A DNA stretch of 64,000 nucleotides from Luteibacter flocculans. GTDB taxonomy: Bacteria > Pseudomonadota > Gammaproteobacteria > Xanthomonadales > Rhodanobacteraceae. The notes beneath the pieces are model-generated. The model had not been told where the DNA came from, searched no databases, and saw only the letters and a list, made by a program, of their open reading frames with translations. Numbering within the stretch: the stretch's first letter is position 1; the number at the start of each line of letters is the position of its first letter. Shown one piece after another: positions 1 through 12,956 of this stretch. Both the position numbers and the translations under genes were made by a program. Location of the stretch: contig NZ_CP063231.1 of assembly GCF_023612255.1 (NCBI RefSeq), positions 2,958,001-3,022,000 of the forward strand. The letters are read 5' to 3'.

Positions 1-655
1 CGGCGTGATAAGCGACGTCGACGGCAGGGGAAGTCTTGTCCGCGTATTCGATCTCCGCCTCGGCCAGCGCCGAGCCGCAATCGAAGCACCAGTACACCGG
101 CTTGGCGCCGCGCACCACATGGCCATTGGCAACGATGCGCGCCAGCGCGCGGATCATGTCCGCTTCGTAGGTGAAGTCGAGCGTGCGATACGGCCGCTCC
201 CAGTCGCCGAGCACACCGAGTCGCTTGAAGTCGGCGCGCTGCAGGTCGATCTGCGACATCGCGTATTCACGGCACTTCTGCCGGAACGCCGCGGCGTCGA
301 GCTTGTCGCCCGCCTTGCCGAACTTCTTCTCGATGGCGATCTCGATGGGGAGACCATGGCAATCCCAGCCCGGCACGTACGGCGCGCGGTAGCCCGCCAT
401 GAGCTTGGACTTGACCACCACGTCCTTGAGCACCTTGTTCACCGCGTGACCCAGGTGAATGGCGCCGTTGGCGTACGGCGGGCCGTCGTGCAGCACGAAC
501 ACCTTGTCGCGCGCGGCCGTCTTCTCCTGAATCTGCGCGTAGCGGCCCACCCGCTCCCAGGTCGCAAGCCAGCCCGGCTCGCGCTTGGGCAGGTCGCCGC
601 GCATCGGGAAGTCCGTCTGCGGCAGGTTGATGGTGTTCTTGTAATCCTGGGTCAT
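1..655 (-). CDS. ileS: Isoleucine--tRNA ligase, N-terminal part (cut by window edge)
   Basis: Cytoplasmic class I aminoacyl-tRNA synthetase that charges tRNA-Ile. The reading frame starts with ATG at 655 and stays open to the left edge, so only about 218 N-terminal residues of a protein usually near 940 residues are present. The start of the Rossmann catalytic domain is clear: the HIGH-type signature appears as HLGH at residues 67-70, preceded by [10 protein letters not shown] and followed by the [10 protein letters not shown] segment. The KMSKS loop and editing domain lie outside the window. It follows ribF by 48 bases on the same strand, an order common in gammaproteobacteria. Confidence 0.97.
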   Translation of the reverse strand, partial: MTQDYKNTINLPQTDFPMRGDLPKREPGWLATWERVGRYAQIQEKTAARDKVFVLHDGPPYANGAIHLGHAVNKVLKDVVVKSKLMAGYRAPYVPGWDCHGLPIEIAIEKKFGKAGDKLDAAAFRQKCREYAMSQIDLQRADFKRLGVLGDWERPYRTLDFTYEADMIRALARIVANGHVVRGAKPVYWCFDCGSALAEAEIEYADKTSPAVDVAYHA

Positions 656-703
656 CGCTGGGAACCGTAGGTTTCGGGGCGAAAGCGCGGGACGCGCATT
701 CCG

Positions 704-1660
704 TCATGCATCGACAAGTATGGGGTTCATCCCAAGGGCCTGCCGGGCGGCGATCTCGTCCTTGCGCATCTGGGCGGTCAGGGCGTCGAGGCCGTCGAAC
801 TTTTCTTCGTCGCGCAGCTTCCGCACGAACTCCACGCCGATGCGCTGTCCGTAGAGGTCACCGGAGAAATCGAACAGGTGCGCCTCGAGCAACGGCTCGC
901 GAACCGCGTTGACCGTCGGGCGGTAGCCCAGGCTGGCCACGCCCGGCCAGCTGCACGGGCCATCGCCAACGCCGATCCGCACCGCGAAGATGCCGTGCAC
1001 CGGGCTCACCCGTTCGTTGAGATGGACGTTCGCGGTGGGATAACCAAGGGTCCGCCCCAACTGCTGCCCCCGTTCGACGTGACCGTCGATCACGAAGGGT
1101 CGGCCAAGCAGACGCGTGGCACCCGCGAAATCGCTGGCCGCGAGCAAGCTGCGCACGCGAGTGGACGACACGCGCTCACCGTCGACGAGCACGGGCGGGA
1201 CGGCATGCGCCGTGAAACCCAGCTCGGCACCCATCGCCTGGAGCAGGGCGAAATCGCCGGTGCGGCTGTGACCGAAGCGGAAGTCCTCGCCCACCCAGAC
1301 CTCGCGCGCGCCCATGCGCGCCACGATCACCTGGCGCACGAAGGTCTCTGCGGACATTTCGGTCAACGCGCGATCGAAACGCAACGACAGCAGTTCGCGG
1401 ATGCCAGCCGCCGTCATGCCTTCGGCTTTCTCGCGCACGCCGGACAGGCGAGGCACGGGTTCCTTGGAGAAGAACGCGCGCGGCAGCGGCTCGAACGTAA
1501 TGACGGCCGGCACCGCGCCGCGTGCCGCCGCACGCCGGCAGACTTCCGCGAGGATGGTTTGGTGACCCAGATGCAGGCCGTCGAAAGCGCCAATCGCGAG
1601 GACGCTGCCCTCGGGCGCGAGGCAGGGGCCGTCGACGTCGCGATGGAGTCGCAGCGTCAT
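704..1660 (-). CDS. ribF: Bifunctional riboflavin kinase / FAD synthetase
   Basis: Converts riboflavin to FMN and then FAD in the cytoplasm. The 318-residue product has the usual two-domain order: an N-terminal nucleotidyltransferase domain with GAFDGLHLGH at residues 24-33 and the GHSRTG element near 130-135, then a riboflavin kinase domain with GRTLGYPTAN at 202-211. I chose ATG 1660 because the family normally begins just before this beta strand and an AGGG element lies upstream; the frame could be opened 24 codons further upstream, but that extension does not resemble the family. It lies between murJ and ileS, all on the minus strand, and is probably cotranscribed with both. Confidence 0.96.
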   Translation of the reverse strand: MTLRLHRDVDGPCLAPEGSVLAIGAFDGLHLGHQTILAEVCRRAAARGAVPAVITFEPLPRAFFSKEPVPRLSGVREKAEGMTAAGIRELLSLRFDRALTEMSAETFVRQVIVARMGAREVWVGEDFRFGHSRTGDFALLQAMGAELGFTAHAVPPVLVDGERVSSTRVRSLLAASDFAGATRLLGRPFVIDGHVERGQQLGRTLGYPTANVHLNERVSPVHGIFAVRIGVGDGPCSWPGVASLGYRPTVNAVREPLLEAHLFDFSGDLYGQRIGVEFVRKLRDEEKFDGLDALTAQMRKDEIAARQALGMNPILVDA

Positions 1661-1762
1661 GCCCGGGCGCCCTGGAATCGATGCGGAATAAAAGCCATCG
1701 GGCCAGTATAGCGGCCCGGTTGCGCCGCACAATGCGAGTCCAGGCGCCGCGCCTCGGGCACC

Positions 1763-3370
1763 TCAATGCGCGCGCAGGTCACGCAGCCGGAAGCCTAGCG
1801 CGAACAGCGCCACGAGATAGGCGCCGCCACCGGCCGCGACCAGCACCGCCAGGCGACCGACCCGCACCCACTTCTCCACGTCGGTCCACTCCGGCCAGAT
1901 CCACAGGCCACCGAGCAATACCGCGACCATCACGGCGCATGCGACCGCAAGGCGAACCAGGTGCCGTGCCCAGCCCGGCTGGCGAGCGTACACACCGGCC
2001 TTGCCAAGCCAACGCCAGAGCAGCGCCAGGTTGAGGTAACTGGCCAGGGCGCTGGCCATACCCAGCGCCATGTGCAGACCGGGGATCGCGCTGAGCGCCT
2101 GCATCCACGACCCCGCCTTCTGCGCCGGGGTCGCCCAAAGGAAGAACAGCAGGGCCAGGAAAGCGACGTTGAAGACCATGTTCGCCACGAGCGAAGCCAC
2201 GCCTGCACGCACCGGCGTGCGGGTGTCCTTGCGCGCATAGAAGGCCGGCAGCACGACCTTCACCAGCGCAAAGGCCGGCAGGCCGAAACTCAGCGCGGAG
2301 ATCGACAGCGACGCCATATGCGTGTCGAACGCGGTGAAGCGGCCATGCTGGAAGATCGTCGCCACCAGCGGCGTGGCTAGAATCATCAGCGCAAACATCG
2401 CCGGCACGGCGATCAACAGGGTCGTGCGCAGGCCCCAGTCCAGTGCGCGGGAAAACGCGTCCTTGTCGGTCGCCACGTGGTGACGCGACAGCGAGGGAAG
2501 AATGACCGTGCCCAACGCCACCCCGAACACGCCCAGCGGCAATTCGAGAAAGCGATCGGCCTGCGACAGCCAGCTCTGCGATCCGGCGATCAACAGCGAC
2601 GCGATCACCGTGTCGAGAAGGAGGTTGATCTGCGCAACCGACGAGCCGAACAGGGTCGGCACCATCAGACGCATGATCCGGCGCACGTCAGGCGAACCCC
2701 AGCCCCAGCGCGGCAGGGCCAGCAGGTCCAACTGCCGCAGTGCAGGAAGTTGGAAGGCCAGTTGCAGGATGCCGGCTACCAGGATCGCCCAGCCCATCGC
2801 CATGATCGGCGTGTGCAGCCGCGGAGCCAGCCAGAGCGCACCGGCGATCATGCAAAGGTTGAGGATCACCGGGGTCAGTGCCGGCAGGCCGAAGCGATGG
2901 AAGCTGTTGAGCGCGCCACCACTGAGCGCCGTCAGCGACACGAACAGCAGGAACGGAAAGGTCAGCCGCAGCAGGTTCACCGTGAGCCCGAATTTCTCCG
3001 GCGTTTCCACCGCGCCTGGGGAGAACAAGGCCGTGACCTGCGGGGCGAAGACGATGCCCAACGCCACCACCACGAGCAGCACGCCGCCCAAGGTGCCCGC
3101 CGTGCGCGACATCAGCGCCTTGAGATCCCCGTGCGGACGGGTCTCCTTTACCTCGGTGAACACCGGCACGAAGGCCGTCGAGAACGAGCCCTCGGCGAAC
3201 AGCCTGCGCATGAAATTCGGTATGCGGAACGCCACCCAGAAGGCGTCGGTGGCGGCGTTGGCACCGAACGAGGCGTTGATCGCCATGTCGCGAACCAGGC
3301 CGAGGACGCGCGAGACCATGGTCATGCCGCTGAAGCTGAGCATGCCGCGAAGGAGGCTGGGGGCTTTCAT
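1763..3370 (-). CDS. murJ: Lipid II flippase MurJ (MviN family)
   Basis: Inner-membrane flippase that moves lipid II across the membrane for peptidoglycan synthesis. The 535-residue protein is almost wholly hydrophobic, in line with the 14 membrane segments of the MOP/MviN fold, and begins with the typical SRVLGLVRD segment at residues 20-28. The start at 3370 (MKAPSLLRG) fits the family; about 70 further upstream codons in the same frame have no membrane character and were left out. It is the first gene of the murJ-ribF-ileS run and is divergent from rpsT, the usual arrangement in gammaproteobacteria. Confidence 0.96.
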   Translation of the reverse strand: MKAPSLLRGMLSFSGMTMVSRVLGLVRDMAINASFGANAATDAFWVAFRIPNFMRRLFAEGSFSTAFVPVFTEVKETRPHGDLKALMSRTAGTLGGVLLVVVALGIVFAPQVTALFSPGAVETPEKFGLTVNLLRLTFPFLLFVSLTALSGGALNSFHRFGLPALTPVILNLCMIAGALWLAPRLHTPIMAMGWAILVAGILQLAFQLPALRQLDLLALPRWGWGSPDVRRIMRLMVPTLFGSSVAQINLLLDTVIASLLIAGSQSWLSQADRFLELPLGVFGVALGTVILPSLSRHHVATDKDAFSRALDWGLRTTLLIAVPAMFALMILATPLVATIFQHGRFTAFDTHMASLSISALSFGLPAFALVKVVLPAFYARKDTRTPVRAGVASLVANMVFNVAFLALLFFLWATPAQKAGSWMQALSAIPGLHMALGMASALASYLNLALLWRWLGKAGVYARQPGWARHLVRLAVACAVMVAVLLGGLWIWPEWTDVEKWVRVGRLAVLVAAGGGAYLVALFALGFRLRDLRAH

Positions 3371-3530
3371 CCGGTCGAAGCTTTCCTGGAGACGATCGAA
3401 CGGCCCCAAAGGCCGCCGCAAACCCCTAGTTTGACAGCGGCGCCCGGGCGGAGGACAGTCCGTGCCCTGGAGATACCCGGGCAATCGCCCTACCCGCCCC
3501 TGGCCGCCGTGCCGGCGTGGGCCTAAGCTA

Positions 3531-3559
3531 TTGACGCGCCCCGCCTTTGGCATCAAAAT
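3531..3559 (+). promoter_or_regulatory. Sigma-70 type promoter of rpsT
   Basis: A TTGACG hexamer at 3531-3536 and CAAAAT at 3554-3559 are separated by 17 bases, which would start transcription near 3566 and give a leader of about 35 bases. It lies in the 230-base divergent region between murJ and rpsT. Assignment is by consensus only. Confidence 0.55.
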
Positions 3560-3600
3560 GGGCGTCTTTTTTAAAACCAACCGAACTCTGGAGCTTTACC

Positions 3601-3864
3601 TTGGCCAACATCAAGTCCGCGAAGAAGCGTGCGCGTCAGTCGGAGCAGCGCCGTCTGCGCAACGTCAGCGCGCGTTCCATGGTGCGTTCCGCACTGAAGA
3701 AGGTCGTCAAGGCGATCGACGCCAAGGATAAGGCTGGCGCCGTCAGCGCCTACGCCGTCGCCGTGCCGGTGATGGATCGTTACGCTGCCCGCGGCCTGAT
3801 CCACAAGAACAAGGCTGCTCGTCACAAGAGCCGCCTGAACGCGAAGATCCGCGACCTGGCGTAA
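3601..3864 (+). CDS. rpsT: 30S ribosomal protein S20
   Basis: Primary-binding small-subunit protein that contacts 16S rRNA. The 87-residue, strongly basic, helical product starts [18 protein letters not shown], as the family does. The start is a TTG codon at 3601, seven bases behind a GGAG element at 3590-3593. A UUG start is also used by E. coli rpsT, where it is tied to autogenous translational control, so the unusual codon is probably functional rather than a mis-call. The frame is open a further 18 codons upstream, but that part does not resemble S20. A strong intrinsic terminator follows. Confidence 0.97.
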   Translation: MANIKSAKKRARQSEQRRLRNVSARSMVRSALKKVVKAIDAKDKAGAVSAYAVAVPVMDRYAARGLIHKNKAARHKSRLNAKIRDLA

Positions 3865-3887
3865 GCCTGCGCGACATCGCTGTTTGC

Positions 3888-3915
3888 AAAAAAGCCGGCG
3901 CAAGCCGGCTTTTTT
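3888..3915 (+). terminator. Intrinsic terminator of rpsT
   Basis: A GCCGGC stem flanked by A and T runs (3894-3899 with 3904-3909) closes on a GCAA tetraloop and runs directly into six T residues. It begins 23 bases after the rpsT stop codon. The flanking A run lets it act on the opposite strand as well, downstream of obgE. Confidence 0.9.
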
Positions 3916-3989
3916 GTTGCCCCATACTTAGCCGGACAGTGCTTCGTAGCAACCACCCCACCACACCAGTGAGAAACCAACGAAGCAAA

Positions 3990-4133
3990 GGTGGGAGCCA
4001 CCCTGGTGGCGAAAAGCCAACGAAGCGGTGTAGCGGTAAAACCAACCGAACGGTGTAGCGGCGAGGCAGGTCCCGATCGCCACCAGGGTGGCTCCCACCG
4101 GCAAGCCCTCCTCGCCGCTATAGCGACTCCCGC
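3990..4133. repeat. REP/BIME-like palindromic repeat, copy A
   Basis: This stretch fills most of the 300 bases between the rpsT terminator and the obgE stop and holds no gene. Two 23-base arms, 3990-4012 and 4077-4099, are perfect inverted repeats of the GGTGGGAGCCACC type, and a third smaller palindrome (CGCCGCTATAGCG) follows near 4111-4123. The first 48 bases (3990-4037) are identical to 37445-37492, so this is a dispersed element, not a local hairpin. REP-type repeats with GTGGGAGC cores are known from Pseudomonas and xanthomonads; RAYT mobilisation is inferred only, as no RAYT gene is in the window. Confidence 0.85.
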
Positions 4134-4165
4134 AAAGGCGGTCTACAGACAGGGCAAGACCGGCT

Positions 4166-5350
<1,185 letters not shown>

Positions 5351-5374
5351 GAAAAGCCCCGCCTATGGCGGGGC
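5351..5374 (-). terminator. Intrinsic terminator behind rpmA
   Basis: Read on the minus strand, a perfect eight-base-pair GCCCCGCC/GGCGGGGC stem (5367-5374 with 5356-5363) closes on a three-base loop and is followed by TTTTC. It lies 25 bases after the rpmA stop codon. Confidence 0.85.
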
Positions 5375-5398
5375 CTTCGCTATCGCGTCGAGCGAGAC

Positions 5399-5656
5399 TT
5401 ACGCCTGGACGACGTCGACGAACTTGCGGCCCTTGTCGCCACGGGTCTTGAACGACACGGTGCCGTCGACCAGGGCGAACAGGGTGTGGTCGCGGCCGAG
5501 GCCGACGCCCACGCCAGCGTGGAACTTGGTGCCACGCTGACGAACGATGATGTTACCGGCTTCGACAGCCTGGCCACCGTAGATCTTCACACCGAGGTAC
5601 TTCGGGTTCGAATCGCGGCCGTTACGGCTGGAACCTACGCCTTTTTTATGTGCCAT
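5399..5656 (-). CDS. rpmA: 50S ribosomal protein L27
   Basis: Large-subunit protein whose N-terminus reaches towards the peptidyl transferase centre. The 85-residue product shows the invariant start [16 protein letters not shown] and the [20 protein letters not shown] core. It lies 20 bases behind rplU on the minus strand and is certainly cotranscribed with it. The terminator 25 bases downstream separates the L21-L27 unit from obgE. Confidence 0.98.
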   Translation of the reverse strand: MAHKKGVGSSRNGRDSNPKYLGVKIYGGQAVEAGNIIVRQRGTKFHAGVGVGLGRDHTLFALVDGTVSFKTRGDKGRKFVDVVQA

Positions 5657-5676
5657 GACTTATATCCTCCGGCGAC

Positions 5677-5991
5677 TCAGGCGTTGATGCCCGTGATCTC
5701 GATTTCGGTGTAGTGCTGACGGTGTCCCTGCGTGCGCTTGTAGTGCTTGCGACGACGGAACTTGACGATGCGGATCTTATCGGCGCGGCCGTGAGCGCGG
5801 ATCTTCGCGCTGACGGTGGCACCGGCGACCAGCGGGGCGCCAACGGTGATCGACTCGCCTTCGCCGACGAGCAGAACTTCGTCGAACTGAACGGTGGAGT
5901 CGACTTCGGCGTTGAGCAGCTCGACGCGCAGGACTTCGCCTGCCATCACGCGATACTGCTTGCCACCGGTCTTGATGACTGCGTAGCTCAT
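5677..5991 (-). CDS. rplU: 50S ribosomal protein L21
   Basis: Large-subunit protein that binds 23S rRNA. The 104-residue product begins [15 protein letters not shown] and contains the C-terminal [14 protein letters not shown] segment, both typical of L21. ATG 5991 was chosen over upstream in-frame codons because it gives the normal family length and is preceded by a purine-rich AGGAAACC element. It heads the rplU-rpmA unit and has a near-consensus promoter about 50 bases upstream. Confidence 0.97.
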   Translation of the reverse strand: MSYAVIKTGGKQYRVMAGEVLRVELLNAEVDSTVQFDEVLLVGEGESITVGAPLVAGATVSAKIRAHGRADKIRIVKFRRRKHYKRTQGHRQHYTEIEITGINA

Positions 5992-6048
5992 GGTGGTTTC
6001 CTGATTATGTAGTTCTTCTTGGGGTCTTGCGGGTGTTGCGAATCGCGA

Positions 6049-6078
6049 ATTATAGCGGGAGCCAAAAGGCAAGGTCAA
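6049..6078 (-). promoter_or_regulatory. Sigma-70 promoter of rplU-rpmA
   Basis: On the minus strand, TTGACC (6078-6073) and a perfect TATAAT (6054-6049) are separated by 18 bases. Transcription would start near 6042, giving a leader of about 50 bases. This is one of the best sigma-70 matches in the window, as expected for a ribosomal protein operon. Confidence 0.75.
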
Positions 6079-6268
6079 TCAGGTGGTTAAGACACACCTG
6101 CGCGTCGGCGAGCAAGCCGCGGACAGCCCCATAAAACCTGGGCTCTCAATAGCTTACGGCAATCCCTGGCACAGTACCCCACACCGAGCGCCTGATCCGG
6201 CGCAGGATCACCTGTGCGGCAGCCCCAGGGGCGCGCGCAGGGCCGTCCCCGTGCGCACCCCGGGCAGG

Positions 6269-6796
6269 CTACTTTTTCTTCGCCGGAGCCGCGGGCGCGG
6301 CAGCGGGCGCAGGCGCGGGCTTGGCGGCGCCCGTCGCCGGGCACTGGCCCTGCTGGTTCAGGGTGCCCTGCCCCTGCAACTGGGCGATCATCTGCTGGCC
6401 ACGCTCCTGGCCCCACTGCTTGCCGATCTGCATGCCCTCGGCCATGGTCGCCGGCATCTGCGTGATGACCTTCTGGCCCAGCGGCGAGCGGTAGAACTTG
6501 AGCAGGCCGTCGATATCTTCGGCCGTGAAATGCTTCTGGTAGACCGGCACCATGCGGCCGATGAGCTGGTTGGTGGCGTTGGCGTCCACGAAACCCTGCC
6601 AGTAGCTCGCCGGTACGCAGGGCAACGCGTTCTGCATCACGCCCGCCATCTGGCTGTTCATCTGACTGAGCATGCGGCCCATACCCACCGCATCCATCAG
6701 CTGGCGCACCTGCTGTTCGGTGGGCGGCGCTGCCAGCGCCTGGCCCGCAAAACCCGCCAGCACCAGGCCGGCAGCGATCCCTGTCCACTTACGCAT
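6269..6796 (-). CDS. Secreted DUF2059 domain protein
   Basis: Function unknown. The 175-residue product has a signal peptide (residues 1-23, ending QALA) and a DUF2059 domain, recognisable by the FTAEDIDGLLKFYRSPLG stretch near residues 93-110 and the following QKVITQMPATM. After the domain comes a low-complexity Ala/Pro/Lys tail of about 25 residues. It should be periplasmic. It is divergent from uvrA across a 200-base intergenic region and is not part of the rplU operon. The 190 bases between it and the rplU promoter hold no recognisable gene. Confidence 0.85.
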   Translation of the reverse strand: MRKWTGIAAGLVLAGFAGQALAAPPTEQQVRQLMDAVGMGRMLSQMNSQMAGVMQNALPCVPASYWQGFVDANATNQLIGRMVPVYQKHFTAEDIDGLLKFYRSPLGQKVITQMPATMAEGMQIGKQWGQERGQQMIAQLQGQGTLNQQGQCPATGAAKPAPAPAAAPAAPAKKK

Positions 6797-6998
6797 GCGT
6801 GTCTTCCTCTTCGGATGAATGGCTTGTCGACCCCTCCCCGGGGCCGGGCCATGGTAGTCGCCATGGGCGCGCGGTGTAAGCCCGCGGGCCGCGGTTCCTA
6901 CCCCTCATAACAAATGTGATGAACCGTCACAGGTCGACGTCGGATGAACGCCAAAAACCCTTGGTATAGTCATCGGCTTCCCCCATCTACGTCGGCAC

Positions 6999-9952
<2,954 letters not shown>

Positions 9953-9956
<4 letters not shown>

Positions 9957-10393
9957 CGACCGAAGCCTCGATCACGCCCGCACCTGTTCCGCTCTTCATC
10001 ACGCCCATGGATGTGCGCTGGCAGGATCTCGACGCGTACAACCACGTCAACAACGCCAACTACCTCGTCTTTCTGCAGGAAGCGCGACTGAACTGGCTGA
10101 AGGACATTCCGGGTGACTGGTACAGCCCGTCCGCCGCGCCGGTCATGGCACACAGCGAACTCAACTACCGCCTGCCGATCGAGTGGCCGGCGGACATCCA
10201 GATCGAGCTGTACGTCAACCGGATCGGCAACAGCTCCATGACCATCGGCCACCGCATCGTCGACTCGCAGGACGCCACGCGCATCCATTGCGACGGCAGC
10301 ATCACCATGGTCTGGATCGACACGAAGAGCGGCCGCCCCGTGCCGCTGCCGCAGGCGATCCGCGACGCCGTAGCGGACGCCACGCGCGCCTGA
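9953..10393 (+). CDS. Acyl-CoA thioesterase of the 4HBT/YbgC hotdog type
   Basis: Probably a cytoplasmic hotdog-fold thioesterase acting on acyl-CoA or acyl-carrier-protein substrates. In the 146-residue protein the segment [20 protein letters not shown] (about residues 19-38) carries the catalytic Asp and the NHVNNxxY motif of the 4-hydroxybenzoyl-CoA thioesterase family. The length matches the family. It is translationally coupled to uvrA through an ATGA overlap at 9953-9956, so it is expressed with uvrA, although no functional link to repair is evident. The substrate cannot be predicted. Confidence 0.85.
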
Positions 10394-10400
10394 TCCGCCA

Positions 10401-10597
10401 ATCGCCGACAGGTCGGCTCCCACCAGGCATCGGCACCTTGGGTTTGGCAGAAGCGAAGCCGGCTCGATGGGAGCCGAGCCGTAGCCGGGTGGGAGACAAC
10501 CTTGCCGGCTCAGTGGAAGACCAACTGAGCGATGCCACCTTGCCGGCACAATGGGAGCCGACTTCGCGAGCTTGGTGGGAGCCGACCTGTCGGCGAT
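10401..10597. repeat. REP-like palindromic repeat cluster, copy C (diverged)
   Basis: This 200-base cluster fills the gap between the thioesterase and the DUF4139 gene. Its outer arms, 10401-10424 and 10574-10597, are 24-base perfect inverted repeats with a GGTGGGAGCCGACC core, and further TGGGAGCCGA copies lie inside near 10470 and 10551. The core matches copies A and B in the GTGGGAGCC part but differs in the arms and spacer. No gene is seen in it. Confidence 0.8.
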
Positions 10598-10656
10598 GAG
10601 CCTCGCAGAAGATCGCGAACGTTCACGTCTCCCCGGTATGATCCGCGAGGGTCTAC

Positions 10657-12129
10657 ATGGAGAGCATCATGCTGCAACGTTCCCTCGCTCTGGCGATCGC
10701 CTGCGCCGTCGCCCTGCCCGCCTTCGCGGCCGATGAGCGCACCGCGCTCACGCTGTACCGCGCCAACGGCGATCAACTGTTCTCCACGGGCGGCGACGCC
10801 GTTTCCAGCGATGGCTACGCCATCGTCCACGAGCGACGGACCTTCGACCTCAAGGGCGGCACGCAGGACCTCAGCATCGACGGTCTGCCGGCCGCGCTCG
10901 ACAGCGAAGCCTTGTCGTTGCGCTTTCCCGGCAAGGATGCCCGCGTCGCCTCGCAGCGGCTGCTGCTCGGGCAGGGCTTCGACGGTGCCGTCGCCGGACT
11001 GATCGGTCGCAACGTCAGCGTCATCGGCGACAGTGGGCAACCCATCGCCAGCGGCACGCTCGTTCGTGGCGGCGACGCGCTCGTCGTCCGCGATGCCAGC
11101 GGGCAGGCCACGCTGGTGCGCCAGTACGCAGCGCTCAAGGCCGCCGACACCAGCGACTTCGCCCGGGGTTCGACGCTGCAGGTGCGCGTCATCGGCGGCA
11201 GCGCGGGCCGCGCGAACGCACAGCTCGATTACCCCACCTCTGGCCTCGGCTGGCGTGGCGCCTATGTCGCCACGCTGGTGCCCGGCAATGCCTGTCGCAT
11301 GACCTTCGACGCTGCGGCGAGCATCGCCAACCGCAGTGGACGCGACTGGAAGGACGTATCGCTCAAACTCGTCGCCGGTGATGCGCGGCGCGCCAAGGCA
11401 CCGCCGCAGGCGCCTCAGGCACGTATGGCCAAGGATAGGATGTTCGCGTTCGAAGCAGCCTCGTCCAATCCCATGCCATCCACACTCGGCGACCTGCGCA
11501 CTTACGCACTGCCCACCGCTGTCGACCTGCCCGATGGCAGCGTGACGCAAACCCCGCTCTACGATCGCCAGACGCTCGACTGCGAACGCGAAGCGGTCTA
11601 CGAAACGGGCGGCAGCTGGTTCCCACCCCAGCCAAACCTCGATCGGCAGATGATGGGGTCGCCCGACGGCACGCCGATCGTGTCGAATCTGCGCTTCAAG
11701 GCTTTCGATGCCCTGCCCGCGGGCTACGTCCGCGTGCTGACCACCGATCGCGACGGCAATGCCGAGCTGCTGGGTGAAGGTCACATCGACGATACGCCGA
11801 AGAACAAGGACACCAACGTGTCCCTGGGCAACGCCTTCGATCTGACGGCGACCCGCGAGCAGACGGCCTTTACGGCGGATACCAGCGCGCATCGTATCGA
11901 CGAAGCTTTCCGCATCGTCCTTACCAATGCCGGTGACTCCGCCCGCACGATCACGGTCCGCGAACACCCGAACCGCTGGCGCGCGTGGACGGTCACGTCG
12001 TCGTCCGTGAAGCCGACGAAGGTGTCGCCGGAACGCCTGGAGTTCAAGATCGACGTGCCCGCGCATGGCAGCGCCACGCTGGACTACGCCGTGCGCTATA
12101 CCTGGGTGGACGCCGATCTTCCCAAATAA
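10657..12129 (+). CDS. Exported DUF4139 domain protein
   Basis: Function unknown. The 490-residue product begins with a signal peptide (residues 1-25, MESIMLQRSLALAI then ALPAFA) and is otherwise soluble and beta-rich, with the C-terminal DUF4139 region ending in the HPNRWRAWTVTSSS and TLDYAVRYTW segments usual for this family. It should be periplasmic or surface-attached. The start at 10657 has a GAGG element six bases upstream; ATG 10669 is an almost equal alternative. It is monocistronic, between a repeat cluster and a gene on the same strand with its own leader. Confidence 0.8.
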   Translation: MESIMLQRSLALAIACAVALPAFAADERTALTLYRANGDQLFSTGGDAVSSDGYAIVHERRTFDLKGGTQDLSIDGLPAALDSEALSLRFPGKDARVASQRLLLGQGFDGAVAGLIGRNVSVIGDSGQPIASGTLVRGGDALVVRDASGQATLVRQYAALKAADTSDFARGSTLQVRVIGGSAGRANAQLDYPTSGLGWRGAYVATLVPGNACRMTFDAAASIANRSGRDWKDVSLKLVAGDARRAKAPPQAPQARMAKDRMFAFEAASSNPMPSTLGDLRTYALPTAVDLPDGSVTQTPLYDRQTLDCEREAVYETGGSWFPPQPNLDRQMMGSPDGTPIVSNLRFKAFDALPAGYVRVLTTDRDGNAELLGEGHIDDTPKNKDTNVSLGNAFDLTATREQTAFTADTSAHRIDEAFRIVLTNAGDSARTITVREHPNRWRAWTVTSSSVKPTKVSPERLEFKIDVPAHGSATLDYAVRYTWVDADLPK

Positions 12130-12140
12130 CGTGACCCGGT

Positions 12141-12169
12141 AAGGGCGCTACACCACGCGCGGCGCCCTT
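12141..12169 (+). terminator. Possible terminator hairpin behind the DUF4139 gene
   Basis: An eight-base-pair AAGGGCGC/GCGCCCTT stem (12141-12148 with 12162-12169) encloses a 13-base loop, 12 bases after the stop codon. No T run follows, so termination is only a guess. Confidence 0.35.
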
Positions 12170-12200
12170 GCCGATCCTCTCTTCCAACGGAACCACGCCC

Positions 12201-12956
12201 ATGCTCGACATCCTTCCGCACGACGGTGGCATCCACGAGATCCGCATGGCGCGGCCTCCGGTCAACGCGCTCACCATCGACCTCGTTCGCGCCCTGCGTG
12301 AAGCCATCACCGAAGCGCCCGCCAACGGCGCGCGCGGCATCGTGGTTTCCGGTGCGCAGGGCATGTTCTCCGCGGGCGTGGACGTACCCGCCCTGCTCCA
12401 ATGCGATCGCGCAGGCGTGGAAGCGTTCTGGAACGAGTTCTTCGCGCTGTGCGGTGCCATCGCTGTGTCGAGCGTGCCGACGGTCGCCGCCATCACCGGG
12501 CACAGCCCCGCAGGCGGCGCCGTGATCTCGCTGTTCTTCGACTATCGCGTGATGGCGCACGGCGTCTACAAGATCGGCCTCAACGAGGTGCAGGTCGGCA
12601 TGTCGGTGCCCGATCCGATCCAGTTCGCCATGCGCCGCATCGTCGGCGCTTATCGCGCGGAGCGGCTGATCGTCGCCGGTGCCATGGTCGATGCGGAGCA
12701 GGCGCACGCCATCGGTCTGGTGGACGAACTGGCCACCGTCGAGCAGGTCGTGACGCGTGCCGTGCTCTGGCTCAACGATCTGCTGAAACTTCCGCCGAAC
12801 GCCATGCTGCGCACGCGCGCCATGGCGCGTGCCGATCTCGTGTCGGTATGGGGTGACACCACGAATCTTCTCGATCCCCGCTTCATCGACGATTTCTTCG
12901 CCGACGAAACCCAGTCCGTGCTCCACGCGCTCGTCGCCCGGTTGAAGTCACGCTAA
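12201..12956 (+). CDS. Enoyl-CoA hydratase/isomerase family protein
   Basis: Crotonase-fold enzyme, probably acting on acyl-CoA thioesters in the cytoplasm. The 251-residue product shows the usual start region with RPPVNALTIDLV, an oxyanion-hole segment FSAGVDVPALL near residues 55-65 and the GHSPAGGAVISLFFDYR helix near 98-114. The two catalytic glutamates of true hydratases are not evident: the second position lies in NEVQVGMSVPDP, so isomerase or another crotonase activity is possible. ATG 12201 fits the family better than the TTG 11 codons upstream. The TAA stop forms the first three bases of the left target duplication of an inserted element. Confidence 0.82.
   Translation: MLDILPHDGGIHEIRMARPPVNALTIDLVRALREAITEAPANGARGIVVSGAQGMFSAGVDVPALLQCDRAGVEAFWNEFFALCGAIAVSSVPTVAAITGHSPAGGAVISLFFDYRVMAHGVYKIGLNEVQVGMSVPDPIQFAMRRIVGAYRAERLIVAGAMVDAEQAHAIGLVDELATVEQVVTRAVLWLNDLLKLPPNAMLRTRAMARADLVSVWGDTTNLLDPRFIDDFFADETQSVLHALVARLKSR

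Noticed and set aside
6908-6931. TGTGA-TGAACCG-TCACA before uvrA as a Crp/Clp site
   Set aside because: The spacer is seven bases rather than the required six; a chance partial palindrome is more likely.
6797-6998. LexA/SOS box before uvrA
   Set aside because: No CTG-N10-CAG or xanthomonad-type TTAGTA-like palindrome was found in the 200-base region.
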